Shown piece by piece: positions 6,084 through 8,615 of a DNA stretch of 8,615 nt (position 1 is its first letter; every line of letters starts with the position of its first letter). The translations under genes and the position numbers were made by a program. Source of the stretch: Pseudomonadota bacterium (GTDB taxonomy: Bacteria > Pseudomonadota > Gammaproteobacteria > CAMYNG01); the NCBI GenBank assembly GCA_020347585.1, contig CP070733.1, forward strand, positions 1,791,391-1,800,005, read 5' to 3'. The notes below the pieces were generated by a model, which was given only the letters and a program-made list of their open reading frames with translations, did not search any database and was not told the DNA's origin.

Positions 6084-8615
6084 ATGTCCAAGACACTGGT
6101 TCTAGTCGACGGTTCCTCCTATCTGTTCCGGGCCTTTCACGCCATGCCGGCGTTGACCAACTCGAAGGGCGACGCCACCGGTGCGGTCTACGGTGTCACC
6201 AACATGCTGCGGCGGCTGCTCGCCGACTACGATCCCGAGCACGTCGCGGTCGTATTCGACGCAAAGGGCAAGACCTTTCGCAACGACATGTACAAGGACT
6301 ACAAGGCCAACCGCCCGCCCATGCCCGCCGAGCTGGCGGGTCAAATCGAGGCGGTGCACGAAGTTGTGCGCGCCATGGGGTTACCGCTGCTGTGCGTGCC
6401 GGGTGTGGAGGCCGATGATGTGATTGGCACCCTGGCTCGCCAGGCTAGCGCGCAGGGCATCGACACCGTTATCTCGACTGGCGACAAGGACCTGGCCCAG
6501 CTGGTGGATGCACACGTCACACTGGTCAACACGATGAACGACACGCGCATGGATCGCGACGGTGTGATCAAAAAGTTCGACATACCGCCCGAGCAGGTCA
6601 CCGACTACCTCGCGCTGATCGGCGACACGGTGGACAACGTGCCCGGTGTGCCTAAGGTAGGGCCCAAGACCGCGCTCAAATGGCTCGAGCAGTACGGGAG
6701 TCTCGATGCCGTTATCGAACATGCCGACGAGATCAAGGGCAAGGTGGGTGAGAACCTGCGCGCGACGCTCGACCAGTTACCACTGTCGCGCGAGTTGGTG
6801 ACCATCAAGTGCGACGTCGAGCTGGAGCACACGCCGGAACAGCTCGCGCGCGGCACGCCGAACCACGCCGCGCTGCGCGAACTGTATGCGCAACTGGAAT
6901 TCAGGACCTGGCTGGCGGAGGTGATCGACGCCGGCGAGGACGGTAGCGGTGATGCGCGGGCACGCGGTGCGAGTGAGGGTGCAACACTCGAACCGAAGTA
7001 TGACACGGTACTCACGCAGGCGGCATTTGCTGCGTGGTTGGCACGCCTGCAGGATGCGCCGCTGTTTGCCTTTGATCTCGAGACCACCAGCCTCGACTAT
7101 ATGCAGGCCGAGATCGTCGGCGTTTCGTTCGCGGTGGCGAGCGGCGCGGCGGCATACGTACCGGTGGCGCACGACTATCCGGGTGCACCGGCGCAGTTGT
7201 CGCGCGAGGTGGTGCTGGCGCAACTGCGTCCGCTGCTCGAGGATGCGGAGCGTGCCAAGCTGGGCCAGAACCTAAAGTATGACATGAGTGTGTTGGCCAA
7301 CTACGACATCGAACTGCGTGGTATTCGTTTCGACACCATGCTCGAGTCCTATGTGCTCGACAGCACCGCCAGCCGCCACGACATGGATTCGCTGGCATTG
7401 AAGTACCTTGCACACCGTACCATCCACTACGAGGACGTGGCGGGCAAGGGCGCCAAGCAGATCGGTTTCAACGAGGTGACGATCGAGGAGGCGGCGCCCT
7501 ATGCCGCCGAGGATGCCGAGGTCACCTTCCGCCTGCATGACACGCTGTGGCCGCGCCTCCAGGAGCAGGAATCTCTGGCGCGCGTGTTTCATGAGATCGA
7601 AATACCGCTGGTGCCGGTACTGTCGCGCATGGAACGCCGCGGAGTGCGCATCGACAGTGACATGCTCGCACGCCAGAGCGGCGAACTGGCCGCGCGCATG
7701 GCCGAGATAGAGCAGCAGGCGCACAGCGTGGCCGGTGAGCCGTTCAACCTGGCCTCGCCGAAACAGATCCAGGCGATCCTGTTCGACAAACTGGGTCTGC
7801 CGGTGTTGTCGAAAACGCCCAAGGGCGCGCCGTCCACTGCCGAGTCAGTGTTACAGGAACTGGCGCTGGACTACGAATTACCGCGTCTCATTCTCGAACA
7901 CCGCGGGTTGAGCAAGCTCAAGTCTACCTATGCCGATAAGCTGCCGCAGCAGGTCAACCCGGCCAGCGGCAGGGTGCACACCTCCTACCAGCAGGCGGTG
8001 GCGGCCACCGGGCGGTTGTCATCAACCGACCCGAACCTGCAGAATATTCCCGTGCGAACCGAAGAAGGCAGGCAGATTCGAAAAGCGTTCATCCCCGCCG
8101 ATGATGAGCACACTCTTCTCGTGGCCGATTATTCCCAGATTGAGCTACGCATCCTGGCCCACTATTCCGGTGACAAGGGGTTGATAAAGGCTTTCAAGGA
8201 GCGCGAGGATATCCACGCCCGAACGGCAGCGGAGGTTTACGGAGTTAATATTAAGAAAGTCACACCGGAGATGCGTCGCGCCGCCAAGACGGCCAACTTC
8301 GCCGTGATCTACGGTGTCTCCGCTTTCGGTTTGTCTCAGCAGTCGGAGCTAACGGTGGAGGAGTCGAAGGAGTTTATCGAAACCTACTTCGACCGTTATC
8401 CCGGTATCAAGAAATACATGGACGACATGAAGCAGACCGCCCGCGACAAGGGATATGTGACTACCCTGTTTAACCGTCGCCGCTACCTTCCGGAAATTCA
8501 CGCCAAGAACTTCAACGTGCGCCAGTTTGCCGAGCGAATCGCGATCAACACCCCTATCCAGGGGACCGCCGCCGACATGATCAAGGTGGCCATGATAAAA
8601 ATTCACGACAAGATG
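6084..8615 (+). CDS. polA: DNA polymerase I, 3' end cut by the window
   Basis: Pol I fills gaps and removes RNA primers during replication and repair. 844 codons are present, against about 930 aa in Escherichia coli. The 5'-nuclease domain (about 1-290) has its acidic residues: Asp9, Asp59, EADD (109-112), GDKD (133-136) and GDTVDN (180-185). The 3'-5' exonuclease domain (about 313-495) looks active: FDLET (Asp331, Glu333), QNLKYD (Asp400) and YAAED (Tyr473, Asp477). The polymerase domain has motif A DYSQIELR (Asp682, Glu687) and motif B from Arg731 through Lys735, Phe739 and Tyr743, where Ala740 replaces the usual Gly. Motif C lies beyond the edge. The ATG at 6084 gives the typical MSKTLVLVDGSSYLFRAFH start; there is no in-frame upstream alternative nearby, and no strong Shine-Dalgarno. 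From about nt 8040 composition and protein signature change. Confidence 0.97.
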   Translation, partial: MSKTLVLVDGSSYLFRAFHAMPALTNSKGDATGAVYGVTNMLRRLLADYDPEHVAVVFDAKGKTFRNDMYKDYKANRPPMPAELAGQIEAVHEVVRAMGLPLLCVPGVEADDVIGTLARQASAQGIDTVISTGDKDLAQLVDAHVTLVNTMNDTRMDRDGVIKKFDIPPEQVTDYLALIGDTVDNVPGVPKVGPKTALKWLEQYGSLDAVIEHADEIKGKVGENLRATLDQLPLSRELVTIKCDVELEHTPEQLARGTPNHAALRELYAQLEFRTWLAEVIDAGEDGSGDARARGASEGATLEPKYDTVLTQAAFAAWLARLQDAPLFAFDLETTSLDYMQAEIVGVSFAVASGAAAYVPVAHDYPGAPAQLSREVVLAQLRPLLEDAERAKLGQNLKYDMSVLANYDIELRGIRFDTMLESYVLDSTASRHDMDSLALKYLAHRTIHYEDVAGKGAKQIGFNEVTIEEAAPYAAEDAEVTFRLHDTLWPRLQEQESLARVFHEIEIPLVPVLSRMERRGVRIDSDMLARQSGELAARMAEIEQQAHSVAGEPFNLASPKQIQAILFDKLGLPVLSKTPKGAPSTAESVLQELALDYELPRLILEHRGLSKLKSTYADKLPQQVNPASGRVHTSYQQAVAATGRLSSTDPNLQNIPVRTEEGRQIRKAFIPADDEHTLLVADYSQIELRILAHYSGDKGLIKAFKEREDIHARTAAEVYGVNIKKVTPEMRRAAKTANFAVIYGVSAFGLSQQSELTVEESKEFIETYFDRYPGIKKYMDDMKQTARDKGYVTTLFNRRRYLPEIHAKNFNVRQFAERIAINTPIQGTAADMIKVAMIKIHDKM
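8041..8615 (+). other. Compositionally distinct 3' segment of polA
   Basis: By hand count, nt 8041-8580 are 54.6% GC (295/540), while nt 7501-8040 are 63.9% (345/540). Codons uncommon earlier in the gene cluster here, such as CGA, GGA, ATA, CTA, ACA, CTT and TCT. The protein also changes character: segments such as NFAVIYGVSAFGLSQQ, TLFNRRRYLPEI and KNFNVRQFAERIAINTP differ from the gammaproteobacterial pattern (NFGLIYGMSAFGLA, ETLxGRRLYLP) and resemble polymerases of other phyla. The likely join lies in or near the highly conserved ATGRLSSTDPNLQNIPVR stretch (8004-8057). Confidence 0.6.

Noticed and set aside
6605..7087. 160-aa minus-strand frame inside polA
   Set aside because: Ser/Arg/Ala-rich antisense shadow of the polA 5'-nuclease and exonuclease region, with no motif or ribosome binding site.
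7272..7724. 150-aa minus-strand frame inside polA
   Set aside because: Antisense to the exonuclease III motif region, which is clearly coding on the plus strand; no family resemblance.

Overview
This window looks like chromosomal DNA of a GC-rich proteobacterium, most likely a gammaproteobacterium. The evidence is a polA gene whose first three quarters has gamma/beta-type sequence, a DUF2782-type secreted protein beside polA, and a TIGR00730/LOG protein. Hand-counted GC is about 64% in typical coding stretches. I see no transposase, integrase, tRNA, rRNA or CRISPR array, and no clearly undescribed multi-gene system.

Region 1 (25-4586, + strand) is a two-gene sucrose operon. The first gene encodes a 725-aa sucrose-phosphate synthase with a C-terminal HAD phosphatase domain whose catalytic residues are all present, so it can probably make sucrose by itself. 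The second encodes a 796-aa sucrose synthase that reversibly cleaves sucrose with an NDP to NDP-glucose and fructose. The genes overlap by 7 nt, and the second has a GTG start behind a good ribosome binding site, so translation is probably coupled. Paired sps/sus genes of this kind are known in Nitrosomonas europaea and other bacteria. Sucrose may serve as a compatible solute or carbon store, with sucrose synthase returning it to nucleotide sugar and glycogen metabolism.

Region 2 (4587-4843) is a convergent intergenic gap. It holds a weak hairpin, an AT-rich island (about 33% GC by hand count) and three DnaA-box-like 9-mers, one of them the perfect consensus TTATCCACA.

Region 3 (4844-5930, - strand) is a two-gene unit: a LOG/TIGR00730 Rossmann-fold protein followed, with an 11-nt overlap, by a small exported DUF2782-like protein.

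Region 4 (5931-6083) is the divergent spacer upstream of polA, with two GC-rich hairpins. Region 5 (6084-8615, + strand) is polA, cut by the window end after 844 codons, just before polymerase motif C. From about 8040 onward the GC content, codon choice and protein signature of polA all change. This suggests either intragenic recombination or a chimeric assembly join, and it is the most notable anomaly in the window.
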